A DNA stretch of 64,000 nt from Erythrobacter sp. (GCF_024305245.1 NZ_JAMWYX010000009.1:88141-152140), one strand, 5' to 3'; counted from the stretch's first letter, positions 36,808 to 46,798 are shown. A program made the numbers and translations. The notes: generated from the letters alone by a model not told the origin.

Positions 36808-38937
36808 TCAGCGTGTGAACGCCTGGGCGTTCCCGGCATCGACATTGATCATGTTGCCGGTCGATTTTGCCGAAGCCTCGCTCGCGAACCAGTGAGTAGC
36901 CTCAGCGATATCCTGCGGCTGCACCGAGCGCTTGAGCAGCGATCGCTCACGATAGTGCTCTTCCAGCTCGGCACCGGAGTCGATCCCATGCGCCCCGGCG
37001 CGCTCCTTGCGCCAATCGCCGTCCCATATACGACTGCCCTTGATCACGGCATCGGGATTCACGACGTTGACCCTGATGCCGAAGCTTGCGCCTTCCAGCG
37101 CAAGGCAGCGCGCCAGATGATTGGCCGCTGCCTTGGCGCTGGCGTAGGCGCTGGCGTCCTTGGCTGCGGCCACCGCGTTCTTCGATCCAATGAAAATGAC
37201 GCTGCTGCCGCCCTGATCGGCCATGCACTGAAGCAGGGGCCACGCATGCTTGGCGGTCAGGAAATAGCCTTGTGCCAGCACATCGAAATTCTTGGCCCAG
37301 AGCGCAACAGAGGTCTCCCCGATCGGCGCGGACGAGGCTATCCCCGCATTGGCGACCAGGATGTCCAGACCGCCGAATTCTCTCGCGCAGGCGGCGATGG
37401 CATCCGCCACCTGCTCCTCGCTGGTGACATCGCACACGACCGAGCGCACCACATCGACGCCGAATTTGTCCGACAGCTGTTCGCGGACGCTTTCGACCAC
37501 ACTGCCATCCAGATCGGCCAGCATCACGCAGGCCCCATCCTTGAGCAACCTTTCGGCCACCGCCGTGCCAATGCCTCCCGCGCCACCGGTAACGAGTGCG
37601 ATCTTGCCGACCATTTCCCTGGGTGCTGGCATGCGCTGGAGCTTGGCCTCCTCGAGAAGCCAATACTCGATGTCGAAGGCCTCCTGCTCGTCAAGAGCGA
37701 TGTAGTCACCAATTGCCTCAGCCCCGCGCATCACGTTGATTGCATTGAGGTAGAACTCCCCTGCAATCCGCGCCGTCGCCTTGTCTTTGGCAAAGGTGAT
37801 TCGGCCAACACCGGGAACCAGCACCACGACAGGGTTGGCATCGCGCATCGCCGGAGAATTGTGACTCTTACAACGCGCGTAATAGGCGGCATATCCCCCC
37901 CGATATTGGGTGATTGCCTGAGCCAGATAGTCATCATCGTCAAGCCGCGCAGGATCGAGTGCTAGCGGCGCGATCTTCGTGCGCAAGAAGTGATCCGGAC
38001 ACGACGTCCCGAGCGCGGCCAGTCGTCCAAAATCCCGGCTGCCAACAAATTCGAGCGTGGCCGGATCATCCGAGAAATGCCCTACTTTGCGACGATCGCC
38101 CGCCATCAGGGCCCGCAGACGGGGCATCAAGCTTGCAGCAATTGCTGCGCGATCAGCTTCCGCGGCACACGACTTTCCGCCAAAAGCAGGGCCGGTAGCC
38201 AGTTTGGAGTTGAGGTAATCGACCGCCTCGGCAATCAGACGCACGGTTTGATCGTAGCATTCTTTGGCAGTGTCAGCCCAGCAGATGATGCCATGACCCG
38301 CCAGCATTGCTCCCTTCGCCTGCGGGTTGGCGCGGGCAAAGTCGCGAATTTGAACGCCGAGGGTGAATCCCGGTCGCTTCCATGGGAGCCAACCGATGTC
38401 ATCACCCCACAACTCGCGCGTGGCCGCCTCACCGCCGCTTGAAGCAGCAAGAGCGATGATCGCGTCGGGGTGAACGTGATCGATGTGCTTGTACGTAAGC
38501 AGCGAATGCAGCGGCGTGTCGATGCTGGCCGCGCGGCCGTTAAGGTTGAAAGTGCAGTGGGGCAGGAAGCCGACCATCTTGTCGTCGTCCTCGTCACCAC
38601 CATAGTGCGCCTCGAGGCCGAGCAGCTTTGACTGATACAGCGTAGCGAAACCGTTGAGCCCCATCGAGCCGATATCGCCACCCGACCCCTTAACCCACAG
38701 GACTTCAACGTCCTCGCCGGTGAGCGGGTCGCGCTCCATGACCTTGGCGGATGTATTTCCGCCACCAAAATTGGTGACAGTAAGGTCAGCACCGAGCAGG
38801 TTGGAGCGATAGAGCAGCAACTCGGCTTCACTCAGGGTGGAAGCTGCATGGCTGTCCCAACGATTGACTGGGATGGCAAAGGGGATCGCGGTCTCGGCGA
38901 GATGTCTGTCTGTGTTCATGGAAGGAATCTTTAACAT
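36808..38937 (-). CDS. rhaD: Bifunctional rhamnulose-1-phosphate aldolase / L-lactaldehyde dehydrogenase
   Basis: A 709-residue two-domain enzyme. Residues ~20-430 are a class II aldolase domain (NFGGGNTSAKV, zinc-ligand HVHPDA, GHGIICW) that splits L-rhamnulose-1-phosphate into DHAP and L-lactaldehyde. Residues ~440-705 are a short-chain dehydrogenase (TGGAGGIGTAVAE, NAGI, catalytic YASAK) that oxidises lactaldehyde to lactate. This fusion is the standard rhamnose enzyme of rhizobia, sphingomonads and Bacillus. A second Met six codons in (MNTDRH) is an alternative start; neither has a clear ribosome binding site. It is transcribed with rhaI and divergently from rhaB across an operator-like region. 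Confidence 0.93.
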   Translation of the reverse strand: MLKIPSMNTDRHLAETAIPFAIPVNRWDSHAASTLSEAELLLYRSNLLGADLTVTNFGGGNTSAKVMERDPLTGEDVEVLWVKGSGGDIGSMGLNGFATLYQSKLLGLEAHYGGDEDDDKMVGFLPHCTFNLNGRAASIDTPLHSLLTYKHIDHVHPDAIIALAASSGGEAATRELWGDDIGWLPWKRPGFTLGVQIRDFARANPQAKGAMLAGHGIICWADTAKECYDQTVRLIAEAVDYLNSKLATGPAFGGKSCAAEADRAAIAASLMPRLRALMAGDRRKVGHFSDDPATLEFVGSRDFGRLAALGTSCPDHFLRTKIAPLALDPARLDDDDYLAQAITQYRGGYAAYYARCKSHNSPAMRDANPVVVLVPGVGRITFAKDKATARIAGEFYLNAINVMRGAEAIGDYIALDEQEAFDIEYWLLEEAKLQRMPAPREMVGKIALVTGGAGGIGTAVAERLLKDGACVMLADLDGSVVESVREQLSDKFGVDVVRSVVCDVTSEEQVADAIAACAREFGGLDILVANAGIASSAPIGETSVALWAKNFDVLAQGYFLTAKHAWPLLQCMADQGGSSVIFIGSKNAVAAAKDASAYASAKAAANHLARCLALEGASFGIRVNVVNPDAVIKGSRIWDGDWRKERAGAHGIDSGAELEEHYRERSLLKRSVQPQDIAEATHWFASEASAKSTGNMINVDAGNAQAFTR

Positions 38938-38953
38938 CAGGGCTTTTCATAAG

Positions 38954-38988
38954 CAATCATTTTCGCTAACTCTCAATCATGAAATTTG
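38954..38988. promoter_or_regulatory. Candidate PUL operator between rhaD and rhaB
   Basis: CAATCATTTTCG (38955-38966) and CAATCATGAAAT (38975-38986) are two boxes 20 bases, two helical turns, apart between the divergent rhaD-rhaI and rhaB-lldD operons. They match the boxes before kduI and the permease. Confidence 0.5.
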
Positions 38989-39015
38989 GCGGGCTTATGT
39001 TCCGCGGAGGGACTG

Positions 39016-40416
39016 ATGGACAAGGGCTTTGCGATCGTCGTCGATATTGGCAAAACCTTGAGCAAAGTGACGCTGTGGTCGCGCAGCGGACGCATGCTGA
39101 GCAAGCTCTCCCGTCCCAACCTGCGAGTATCGAAAGGCGACATTATCCGCCTCGATACTCGTGGAATTGCCGCTTTCGTGGAGGAATCTCTTTCCCACTT
39201 CGCTGGCCACCCTGTCGAGTACATCATACCGGTCGCCCACGGTGCCGCGATTGCCGCTGTTGAGAACGGCGCACTGGCCTATGTTCCGATCGACTATGAG
39301 CAGGAGCCGCCGGAGGAGATTGTCCGGGCTTACCGAAAGCAGCGGCCCGCCTTCCGTGAAACCGGATCTCCCGCACTGCCAGCGTGCCTCAATTGTGCAA
39401 TTCAGCTGTTTTGGGCCGACACGCTCTATCCCGGTAAGGTAGGCTCGAGCACTCTGATGCCCTGGGCTCAGTATTGGGCCTGGTTCCTGTCGGGTGCAGC
39501 CGCCACCGAGGTTAGCAGCCTCGGCTGCCATTCCGATCTGTGGAACCCTGCTGAAGCCGAGTTCTCGGGCATGGCCGAAGAACAGGGTTGGGCCGGGCGC
39601 TTCGCGCCACTGCGACGCGCTGGGGATGTGGTGGGCACGTTGCGGCCCGATCTTGCGCGGCGCACCGGGTTGCCGAAGGAGGTGAAGATCCTTGCTGGAC
39701 TGCACGATTCGAATGCTGCGTTAATAGCGGCCCGGGGATTTGCCGAAATCGAGGGGAAGGATGCGACGATCCTGTCGACTGGGACGTGGTTCATCGCGCT
39801 GCGCCTTGCCGGAACTGGGTGCGATCTCTCCGCTCTGCCCGAGCAGCGCGATTGCCTTGTCAATGTCGATCCCTCTGGCCACCCGATCCTCTCGGCCCGG
39901 TTCATGGGCGGGCGCGAGATCGAAATGCTGATCGAGCTCGATACGCGTCAGGTCGATATACGGCCCGACCAGCCGCGCCTGCTTGATGCGGTGCCGCATG
40001 TGCTTGCCGCCGGGGCAATGGTTTTGCCGACTCTGGCACCGGGAAACGGTCCTTTCCCGCATGGCACCGGCGGGTGGATCATTCAGCCCGACGACTGGTT
40101 CGCGCGGCGCGCCGGAGCGTGCCTCTATGCTGCGCTGATGGCGAATGAATCGCTCGATCTGATCGGATCGCGCGGACGATTGCTGATCGAGGGGCGCTTC
40201 GCTGAAGCCGAGGTGTTCGTCCGTGCCCTTGCCGCTTTGCGTCCCGACACCGAGGTGTTTGTAGCCAAAGCCCACAATGATGTGAGCTTTGGTGCGCTGC
40301 GCCTGATCGAGCCCGCGCTGCGCCCAACTGGCGAACTGCAGAGGATCGATCCACTGCCCTATGACCTAGCCGCCTATGCGAAAGCATGGCAGGGCCATCT
40401 GAAAGTCGCGCCATGA
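39016..40416 (+). CDS. rhaB: L-rhamnulokinase (FGGY family)
   Basis: A 466-residue sugar kinase that phosphorylates L-rhamnulose to L-rhamnulose-1-phosphate. The N-terminal ATPase motif [17 protein letters not shown] and the C-lobe motif [13 protein letters not shown] (phosphate 2-like) mark the FGGY fold. I chose the ATG at 39016 because GGAGGG lies seven bases upstream; a further ten in-frame codons upstream contain the operator-like boxes. It is divergent from rhaD-rhaI and overlaps lldD (ATGA). With the locus encoding isomerase and aldolase, rhamnulokinase is the consistent assignment; xylulokinase or fuculokinase are the alternatives. Confidence 0.87.
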   Translation: MDKGFAIVVDIGKTLSKVTLWSRSGRMLSKLSRPNLRVSKGDIIRLDTRGIAAFVEESLSHFAGHPVEYIIPVAHGAAIAAVENGALAYVPIDYEQEPPEEIVRAYRKQRPAFRETGSPALPACLNCAIQLFWADTLYPGKVGSSTLMPWAQYWAWFLSGAAATEVSSLGCHSDLWNPAEAEFSGMAEEQGWAGRFAPLRRAGDVVGTLRPDLARRTGLPKEVKILAGLHDSNAALIAARGFAEIEGKDATILSTGTWFIALRLAGTGCDLSALPEQRDCLVNVDPSGHPILSARFMGGREIEMLIELDTRQVDIRPDQPRLLDAVPHVLAAGAMVLPTLAPGNGPFPHGTGGWIIQPDDWFARRAGACLYAALMANESLDLIGSRGRLLIEGRFAEAEVFVRALAALRPDTEVFVAKAHNDVSFGALRLIEPALRPTGELQRIDPLPYDLAAYAKAWQGHLKVAP

Positions 40417-41558
40417 TCGCCGCCAGCATCGATGACTACCGCGACCTTGCGCGCGCGCGATTGCCGCATTTCCTGTTCGAATATATCGATGGCGGCTCCT
40501 ACGGCGAGATCACGCTGCGCCGTAATGCGGAGGACCTCCAGCATATAGTGCTGCGCCAGCGAGTGCTGCGCGATGTCTCTCAGATAGATCTGTCGAGCGA
40601 ACTGTTCGGGCAACGCCTGAACCTGCCGGTGGCGCTCGCGCCGATCGGCCTTGCAGGCATGAATGCGCGACGTGGCGAATGCCAGGCAGCCCGCGCCGCA
40701 GCGAAGGCGGGCATCCCGTTCACGCTGTCCACGGTATCGGCGTGCAGCCTGGAGGAGGTGTCGGTGGCAACCGGCCAGCCGTTCTGGTTCCAACTATACA
40801 TGATCCGCGATCGCGGTTTTCTTCGCGAGTTGCTAGCCCGCGCAATGGCAGCAAAGTGTTCCGCACTGGTGTTTACGGTCGACATGCCGGTGCCGGGCAG
40901 CCGCTATCGTGATTATCGGTCGGGCCTTGCTGGCGCACCAGGATTTGGTGGAGCCCTGCGCCGGACATGGCAGGGCGCAATGCGTCCGCGCTGGGCATGG
41001 GATGTCGGCGTTTGCGGGCGGCCGCATAGTCTCGGGAATGTCGCCCCGGTGCTGGAAGGCGGATCGGGAATTGAAGACTTCTTTGCCTGGATGCGTGGCA
41101 ATTTCGATCCCTCGGTGACATGGGCCGATCTCGACTTTATCCGATCGGAATGGGTCGGCCCGCTGATCATCAAGGGCATCCTCGATCCCGAGGATGCCAG
41201 CCGCGCGGCCGATCTTGGCGCCGACGGGATCGTCGTATCCAATCACGGCGGTCGCCAGCTCGATGGCGCGCCCTCCACGGCCGAAGCACTGCCGCCAATA
41301 GCAGAGGCAGTCGGCGAGCGACTTACAGTGCTGGCCGATGGCGGAGTAAGAACCGGGCTGGACGTCGTGCGGATGTTGGCGCTTGGGGCCAAGGGTGTTC
41401 TGTTGGGACGCGCTTGGGCCTACGCGCTGGGTGCACGTGGAGAGCAGGGAGTAACGCACATGCTGCAACTTATCGAAGCGGAAATGCGCGTGGCGATGGC
41501 GCTTACTGGAATGACACGGATCAGCCAGATCACGCGCGAAATACTCGTACAGGATTAA
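40413..41558 (+). CDS. lldD: FMN-dependent L-lactate dehydrogenase
   Basis: A 381-residue member of the FMN-dependent alpha-hydroxyacid dehydrogenase family. The start chosen (MIAASIDDY) overlaps the rhaB stop by four bases (ATGA). Motifs: [11 protein letters not shown] (substrate Tyr, residues ~22-32), QLYMIRDR, the FMN Lys in [11 protein letters not shown], the catalytic His in [12 protein letters not shown] and [10 protein letters not shown]. It should oxidise L-lactate to pyruvate, passing electrons to the respiratory chain. Since the RhaD fusion yields L-lactate, this gene completes rhamnose conversion to central metabolites. Mandelate or glycolate oxidase are family alternatives, less likely in this operon. 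Confidence 0.87.
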   Translation: MIAASIDDYRDLARARLPHFLFEYIDGGSYGEITLRRNAEDLQHIVLRQRVLRDVSQIDLSSELFGQRLNLPVALAPIGLAGMNARRGECQAARAAAKAGIPFTLSTVSACSLEEVSVATGQPFWFQLYMIRDRGFLRELLARAMAAKCSALVFTVDMPVPGSRYRDYRSGLAGAPGFGGALRRTWQGAMRPRWAWDVGVCGRPHSLGNVAPVLEGGSGIEDFFAWMRGNFDPSVTWADLDFIRSEWVGPLIIKGILDPEDASRAADLGADGIVVSNHGGRQLDGAPSTAEALPPIAEAVGERLTVLADGGVRTGLDVVRMLALGAKGVLLGRAWAYALGARGEQGVTHMLQLIEAEMRVAMALTGMTRISQITREILVQD

Positions 41559-41562
41559 GGCT

Positions 41563-42360
41563 CTAAACCTCGGGCGCTGCCAACTCGATCTGTTTGAGGC
41601 CTGCTTTTGCGAGCTGTTCGATAAGCTCGGAATCAGCAGCATCATCGGTGATCATGCGATCGATCCGGTCGAGCGCGCAGACGATCGCGCCGGACGAAGC
41701 CTCGAGCTTGCTGCTGTCCACCAGCAGTATCACCTCGTCAGTGCGGTCGAGAAACCGGCGCTGGCTCGCCACCAGCAGCGCATCGGCCTGGAAAATGCCA
41801 CGGGGGCTCACCGCGGCGGCGCCGAGGAACAGCTTGCTGGCATGGAAATTTGGCATGCTCTCCTCGCCCGCGGGGGCCAGAATGATGTTCTGCTCACGGA
41901 AGATCGGGCCTGACGGCACCAGCAACTGCGTCGCTTCCTGCGGCAGCAAGGCGTTCACGATGTGCAGCGAATTGGTGAGCACCTGCAGGCTCATCTCGCC
42001 AAGATGTTCGCACATCTGGTACGTCGTCGTACCCCCGTCGATTATAATTCCTTCGCCCGACTTGCACAAATCGGCCGCCGCCTTGCCGATGGCGCGCTTC
42101 GCATCGATGTTCAGTTGAAGCGATTTCTCGAACGGTGTGCCAGCCAGACTGGCCGGTGCACCCGTCAGGTTGTGACCAGCGTCGACCGCCTTCGCACCTC
42201 CGTGCAGCCGGTTGATCTTGCCTAGCTTTTCCAGCCGAGCGAGATCGCGCCTTATCGTCGCCGGCGATGCATCAACCTCGGCCTCCAGATGCCGATAGGT
42301 GATAAAGCCTTTCTCGCGGAGCGCATTGAGAATGATTTCTTCGCGTTCGGCTGCATGCAT
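41563..42360 (-). CDS. DeoR/GlpR-family repressor, likely regulator of rhamnose/PUL genes
   Basis: A 265-residue regulator. Residues ~5-58 are the DeoR helix-turn-helix (ILNALREKGFITYRHLEAEV, then SPATIRRDLARLEKLGKINR, HGG). The C-terminal sensor domain, related to ribose-5-phosphate isomerase, has IIDGGTTTYQMCEHL and the VLLVDSSKLEA-like segment VILLVDSSKLE. Such repressors sense phosphorylated sugars; in rhizobia a DeoR protein called RhaR controls rhamnose genes, and this one may do the same with rhamnulose-1-phosphate. It converges on lldD with a four-base gap. A GATCAT box at 42454-42459 lies upstream of its own start, which would fit autoregulation. Confidence 0.85.
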   Translation of the reverse strand: MHAAEREEIILNALREKGFITYRHLEAEVDASPATIRRDLARLEKLGKINRLHGGAKAVDAGHNLTGAPASLAGTPFEKSLQLNIDAKRAIGKAAADLCKSGEGIIIDGGTTTYQMCEHLGEMSLQVLTNSLHIVNALLPQEATQLLVPSGPIFREQNIILAPAGEESMPNFHASKLFLGAAAVSPRGIFQADALLVASQRRFLDRTDEVILLVDSSKLEASSGAIVCALDRIDRMITDDAADSELIEQLAKAGLKQIELAAPEV

Positions 42361-42624
42361 GCCTTACTCCAGAGTATTCAAAGGTGCTGAACGCTGCCAG
42401 GGCCTCTGCTGCTAGCGCGTCTTTGACCTGACACGAAATCGGTGCCCTCATAGATCATCAAATTCGCGCAATTTCAAGCTCAGGGGCGCGCTGTCAGAAT
42501 TGGGTAATTCACCCGCCCGGTGCAAGCCACTGCAAATGTTGGTGAAGGGAAGTGGACCAGTGATCTGGCGCTCGCCTTTCGCGTCCGGAGGATCGGGCCG
42601 ATGCATGGCGAAGGGCAAAAATGG

Positions 42625-42942
42625 TCAAGTGGGCTTCTTCGAAGCCTTAAGGCTCTCGCGAAGTTCGTCATGGGAAATGCCGCCGTCGCGATTTCGGTCA
42701 ACCCGGCCGAAGGCTCTTTGCACAACATCCGGTTGCATCCGCATTTCAGGGTCTGTCTGCTTGGCCGCCCATGCGCGCCGATGCGTTGTGAACTCCTCCA
42801 GCGAAACTGACTGGTCGCGATTTGCGTCCATCTTCTTCATTTGCTTTTGCGCTCGGCTGTCCGCCTCGTCGGCAGAGGCGGGAGCAGCAAAGAGCGGTGC
42901 CAGCAACAAGCACAGACCAATCGTCAGTTTTCTCGTTTTCAT
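42625..42942 (-). CDS. Exported EF-hand protein
   Basis: A 105-residue secreted calcium-binding-like protein. The start (MKTRKLTIGLC) is preceded by GGGGGAA; residues 1-~23 are a Sec signal ending PASA/DE. Two EF-hand loops are visible: DANRDQSVSLEEF (residues ~40-52) and DRNRDGGISHDEL (~84-96), both with Asp/Asn at positions 1, 3 and 5 and Glu/Asp at position 12. Sphingomonads carry many such small periplasmic proteins; the function is unknown. It stands alone at the edge of the PUL. Confidence 0.82.
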   Translation of the reverse strand: MKTRKLTIGLCLLLAPLFAAPASADEADSRAQKQMKKMDANRDQSVSLEEFTTHRRAWAAKQTDPEMRMQPDVVQRAFGRVDRNRDGGISHDELRESLKASKKPT

Positions 42943-43238
42943 CGTACGTTCCCCCAATCCTCCCGACACGATGATCAGGTGTGACTGTACTTGATCCAGT
43001 AAGATTGCCTTCTATCGATTACAATAGCTCGCGCGGCCACGCGACAGTTGCCAAGCGCAGACGGAGCGAGACTCGCTGCTCTGTCATCTGCTCGAATTTC
43101 AAGCAGCGCTTTCAGCTTTTCGAATTGCAAATGGCGTTGGGGCATAATCATCGCGGGCAGTCGCAGTGTCGGCTTTTATTTCCGATGGCGGCTTGTCATC
43201 TATTGGACATCGGCATGGTCTCACACAGCAGGATTTTG
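42943..43238. other. Gene-free interval at the PUL/accessory boundary
   Basis: No gene seen. It contains the EF-hand promoter region and the 3' flank of the XRE regulator; base composition becomes AT-richer from about 43060 on, consistent with the start of transferred DNA. Confidence 0.4.
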
Positions 43239-43484
43239 CTATTTTCTAGAGGTAATATTAGCAAATTCCACAGCTTTCCCTGCGTCAAAAAGCTCCGCAA
43301 CATCCACTTTGAGCGCCATGGACAAGCGCTCCAGCACAAGGACTGAAGGGTTTCGCACGCCGCGTTCAACGCCGCTTATGTAGCCCCGATCAAAGCCGCT
43401 ATCGGTAGCAAAGTCTTCTTGCGTTAGTTCGCGTTGCGCGCGAAGGCGCCGCACGTTCCAACCAATGCGCTTGCGGATGTCCAT
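43239..43484 (-). CDS. XRE-family (Cro/CI-like) helix-turn-helix regulator
   Basis: An 81-residue DNA-binding protein. From MDIRKRIGWNVRRLRAQ it has the five-helix HTH_3 domain: LTQEDFATDSGFDRGYISGVERG with the recognition helix, then SVLVLERLSMALKVDVAELF. An upstream in-frame start at 43538 would add 18 residues; I prefer the inner ATG because homologues begin there. It is divergent from the nuclease gene at 43579, and small XRE proteins in this position usually control restriction-like or toxin genes. Confidence 0.85.
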   Translation of the reverse strand: MDIRKRIGWNVRRLRAQRELTQEDFATDSGFDRGYISGVERGVRNPSVLVLERLSMALKVDVAELFDAGKAVEFANITSRK

Positions 43485-43578
43485 TACAAGCGACGATCCA
43501 TTCGCGCGACTGATAAGCCCACGACTTATAAGTCTCATTCCACTGGACTAGGCTCAATTGTTCGAGCACACCGAACCC

Positions 43579-44745
43579 ATGACAAGAGCGCTTGGTATCC
43601 CGGTCCTGATCGATAACTCAGGTGATCAGATCGCCCTTGAGCGCATCTATCTCGGCGTCGGCAACCACAATGAAAAATGGCTCCAGGAGCTCATCCACGC
43701 CCATCCCGGCATCTTGCCAATGGCCGACATCGAGCCTGGCTTCGGCATGCTCATACCGGCTGCACTGGAAGTACCCTGTCCGCACGGCAAGATCGACAAC
43801 CTCTTCCTGACGCCCTCGGGCGACATCGTCTTTATCGAGACCAAGCTTTGGCGTAACACTGAGATCAGACGCGAAGTCGTCGCGCAGACGCTCGACTATC
43901 TCTCTGCCCTTACTGCAATGAGCTTCGATGAGTTTCAGGCGGTGGTTACGAAGGGGGAAAAGGCACCCAAGCGACTTTACGATCTAGTGTCGGAGAACCC
44001 TGAAGCACTGCCCGAGGCAGACTTTATTGACGCTGTCTCCGCCAACCTGCGCCGCGGTCGGATGATCGCGATGGTCTTGGGCGACGGCATCCGCTCCGAG
44101 ACCGAAACCCTCGCCGCCTTGCTGCAGAGCCATGCCGGCGCGCACTTCACCTTCGCGCTGGTTGAAGTCGCGACATGGCGGAATTCCGCAGGCGCAATCC
44201 TTGCCGTTCCTAGCACACTGGCAAAGACTGTGATGATCGAGAGAGGTATCGTCCGGATTGAGGGCGGCACCGTGCGGGTCGATTCTATTCCCGCCGAGAA
44301 CAAAGCGCGCGCCCAATCGATCAGCATGAGCGACTTTATGGCGCTCATGGCCGCCCGGGATCCTGCGCTGCCAAGCGCCATCAATGCAATGCTCGACGCT
44401 CTCGCACTATTCGGAGTGTACGCGGACTTCAAACAGACCCTCAACCTGAAGGTCGACCTGCCCGACTACGATAAGCCCGTGAACTTTGGCTACATCGAAA
44501 AACAGGGTAAGTTCTGGTCCAATCCAGCAGCCTTGAATACTCCTGAAGAAGTTTGGCGCCCTTACTTTGACAAGCTGGCCGGCCTTATTGGCGGCCACCT
44601 GATCGACGAGCCCGGCAATCGGTATGTTGCGATCAGCGGCAGGTCTGCGCCGCGCATTACTGACCTGCTACCAGCGCATCAAGATGCCTGGGTAGCGGCA
44701 ATAGAAGCGGCCATTCAGCGTCTGAACGACGTGGGCGCAAAATGA
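43579..44745 (+). CDS. PD-(D/E)XK nuclease-like protein
   Basis: A 388-residue cytosolic protein. Residues ~66-110 carry a complete PD-(D/E)XK core: KIDNLFLTP (Asp73), a strand with IVFIETKLWRN (Glu87 and Lys89), and the following helix REVVAQTLDYL with the conserved Gln103. This is the active-site order of restriction and NucS/DUF4268-like nucleases. The remainder (residues 120-388) I do not recognise. The start is uncertain: a TTG at 43558 would add seven residues. It overlaps the next gene by four bases and faces an XRE regulator, which together look like a small defence cassette. No partner methyltransferase is intact, so type II restriction is only one possibility. Confidence 0.72.
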   Translation: MTRALGIPVLIDNSGDQIALERIYLGVGNHNEKWLQELIHAHPGILPMADIEPGFGMLIPAALEVPCPHGKIDNLFLTPSGDIVFIETKLWRNTEIRREVVAQTLDYLSALTAMSFDEFQAVVTKGEKAPKRLYDLVSENPEALPEADFIDAVSANLRRGRMIAMVLGDGIRSETETLAALLQSHAGAHFTFALVEVATWRNSAGAILAVPSTLAKTVMIERGIVRIEGGTVRVDSIPAENKARAQSISMSDFMALMAARDPALPSAINAMLDALALFGVYADFKQTLNLKVDLPDYDKPVNFGYIEKQGKFWSNPAALNTPEEVWRPYFDKLAGLIGGHLIDEPGNRYVAISGRSAPRITDLLPAHQDAWVAAIEAAIQRLNDVGAK

Positions 44746-45449
44746 CAGGTCCGGAAGATGACACTCTAGCGACGACTGAGATCACCGCACTTGATGACCC
44801 CGAGGGCTTTGTGATGCTCCAGTTCAAACCAGAGGCTCTTGCTCGCCACGGCTTGCCAGTGATCACGTATCCCATGCCAGTCGCCTTGCTCGAAATAATG
44901 CTTGGCAATGACGGCGAATCTCCCCTGCCTTTCATGCTTGCAGGCTTACAGATTTTTACTGCGCGTGGCGGTTGCCAGTGGGAAAATTTCGAGCCGGCAC
45001 TGTTGAACCTGACCGAAAACTTGGCTCCTGACGACCGACGAGAGGAAATTTCAGCAGCAGGGGAAAACTGGTGGATCGAGCTCGGCGATATCGATCCGGC
45101 AGCTCCCGCGATCACTATCGAGCGCGACGGCAAACTGATCGCGGCAATGACGAAGCGCGAAGACGGGCGATTGCGAGCTACTGCTTTTCGCTCGCTCGAC
45201 GGCAAGAGCGCGAACATGTTGATCGGCCTCTCGTTACGCCCTCACCCGGTCCACGGCGTATCAATGCGCGAGAACAATTGGGAATACGCGCTCGATTGTG
45301 CCGCAGCGAATGGAAACAACTACGCGGCGAGCCGCGGTGAAGCTTATCTTGGCTATTATCCCGATGGCATAGAGGCACGCCTATTGGAGATGATGCGACC
45401 TGCCTTGGTCGCGCTCCAACTTGGCGTCTGCTTTGCCTTCTCCGAATAA
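44742..45449 (+). CDS. Hypothetical protein coupled to the nuclease gene
   Basis: A 235-residue protein with no family I recognise, starting inside the nuclease gene's stop (ATGA). No signal peptide or membrane segment. It has a mixed alpha/beta pattern with several Trp-rich spots (ENWWIELGD, NNWEYAL) and an ending ALVALQLGVCFAFSE. The strict coupling to the nuclease suggests an accessory, immunity or sensor subunit. This is inference from arrangement only. Confidence 0.6.
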   Translation: MTGPEDDTLATTEITALDDPEGFVMLQFKPEALARHGLPVITYPMPVALLEIMLGNDGESPLPFMLAGLQIFTARGGCQWENFEPALLNLTENLAPDDRREEISAAGENWWIELGDIDPAAPAITIERDGKLIAAMTKREDGRLRATAFRSLDGKSANMLIGLSLRPHPVHGVSMRENNWEYALDCAAANGNNYAASRGEAYLGYYPDGIEARLLEMMRPALVALQLGVCFAFSE

Positions 45450-45673
45450 GCTAGCCCCTGATTCTTAAAAACCAGAGTCCAAAAAAAAGACGTTGCGGTA
45501 AGGCGGTCCTTCTGATCCTATACTGGCAGCACGCGTAGACAAACGTCCTAAGGACACCAAAGTCACAGAGCTCTAGTTCCTGGGCGCGGCAAAATCCTGA
45601 AATCGCGAGCGCGGCCTTTGGCCGAGTACGTGCGCCAATAGTAGCCGCCGCGCGGCTGCTGGAGGAATTCGCC

Positions 45674-46798
45674 ATGACCACTCCTATTGTGAAGCCCGCA
45701 CTTACCAAGCAGCTGAATGGTAAGTCCGTTCGCCGCCGTAAGCAGAATGCCGAAGCTGTTCGCGTCAACGAAGCCATCGTGTCTGGTGGGCGCAACGATT
45801 TGTTGCCGGACTGCAAAATTGAGTTCCTGTCCGTAGGTGACCTCAAGCCCGCCAAGCGCCGCACGCGAAAGCTGACCAATGACCAGCTGGAGCGCGTGAT
45901 CCAAAGCATCAAGCGGAACGGCTTTGTCGGAGCAATCTTAATTCGCGATGGGCGGATCGTCGATGGTCACGTCCGTCTTGAGGCAGCGAAGCAGCTTGGC
46001 CTTTCAAAGATCCCATGCATCACAATTGAACATCTTACTGAAGACGAGACGCGTGTCCTTGCGCTCAGTATGAGCAGAATTGCCGAAACCGGGGAGTGGG
46101 ATCTTGGGGAGCTCAAGCTCGAAATGGGTGAGCTCATCGAGCTGAATTTTGACTTGTCCGCCACCGGCTTCAGTGCTCAGGAGCAGGATATCATCCTCCT
46201 CGATCCTGCCGCTGCTGAGGCGGAAGAGGAGGAGGTGCCGGTTCCTCCCGCGGAGCCGGTAGCCAGGCTTGGCGACACTTTCCTATTGGACAAGCACCGC
46301 ATTCACTGCGGGGATGCAACCAAGGCCGAAAGCTACTCTCATGCCTTGGACGGTCAGGTTGCCACGGCCTGCCTGACCGATCCTCCATATAACGTGAAAA
46401 TAGAGAACAACGTGAGCGGGCTTGGCAAGCACAAGCATGGCGAGTTCGTGATGGCGTCGGGCGAAATGACCGACTCTGAGTTTAAGAAGTTCCTGGAGGA
46501 GTTCCTTGGGCATTGTTCCACCGCGCTCATCGATCGCGGCGCCCTTTTTGCATTCATTGACTGGCGGTCGAGCCACGTGCTGATCAACGCGGGCCTGGCT
46601 GTTGGCCTTAAGCTCATCAACCTCGCTGTGTGGGATAAAGGGGCAGGCGGCATGGGTGCCTTTTACAGGTCCGCCCATGAGTTGATCCCAATCTTCTGCA
46701 AGGGATCTTCCCCGGCGATCAACAACATTCAGCTGGGCCGGCACGGTCGCGATCGTTGCAACATATTCCGTTACACGTCCGCCCCCGGAGCAGCATAG
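45674..46798 (+). pseudogene. ParB-domain DNA methyltransferase, C-terminus lost at a recombination junction
   Basis: A 374-residue frame. Residues ~48-140 form a ParB/Srx-like domain (GRIVDGHVRLEAAKQLG), followed by an adenine-specific methyltransferase: HRIHCGDAT (205-215) and catalytic TDPPYNV (235-241), then a region ending GRHGRDRCNIFRYT. Normal members continue with HPTVKP and a FxGxGT SAM-binding motif; both are missing. From about 46775 the sequence is the reverse strand of the subtilase gene, so the last residues (SAPGAA) are not original. The start has GGAGG nine bases upstream. Such ParB-methylase proteins are typical of phages and islands. The product probably cannot bind SAM. Confidence 0.75.
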
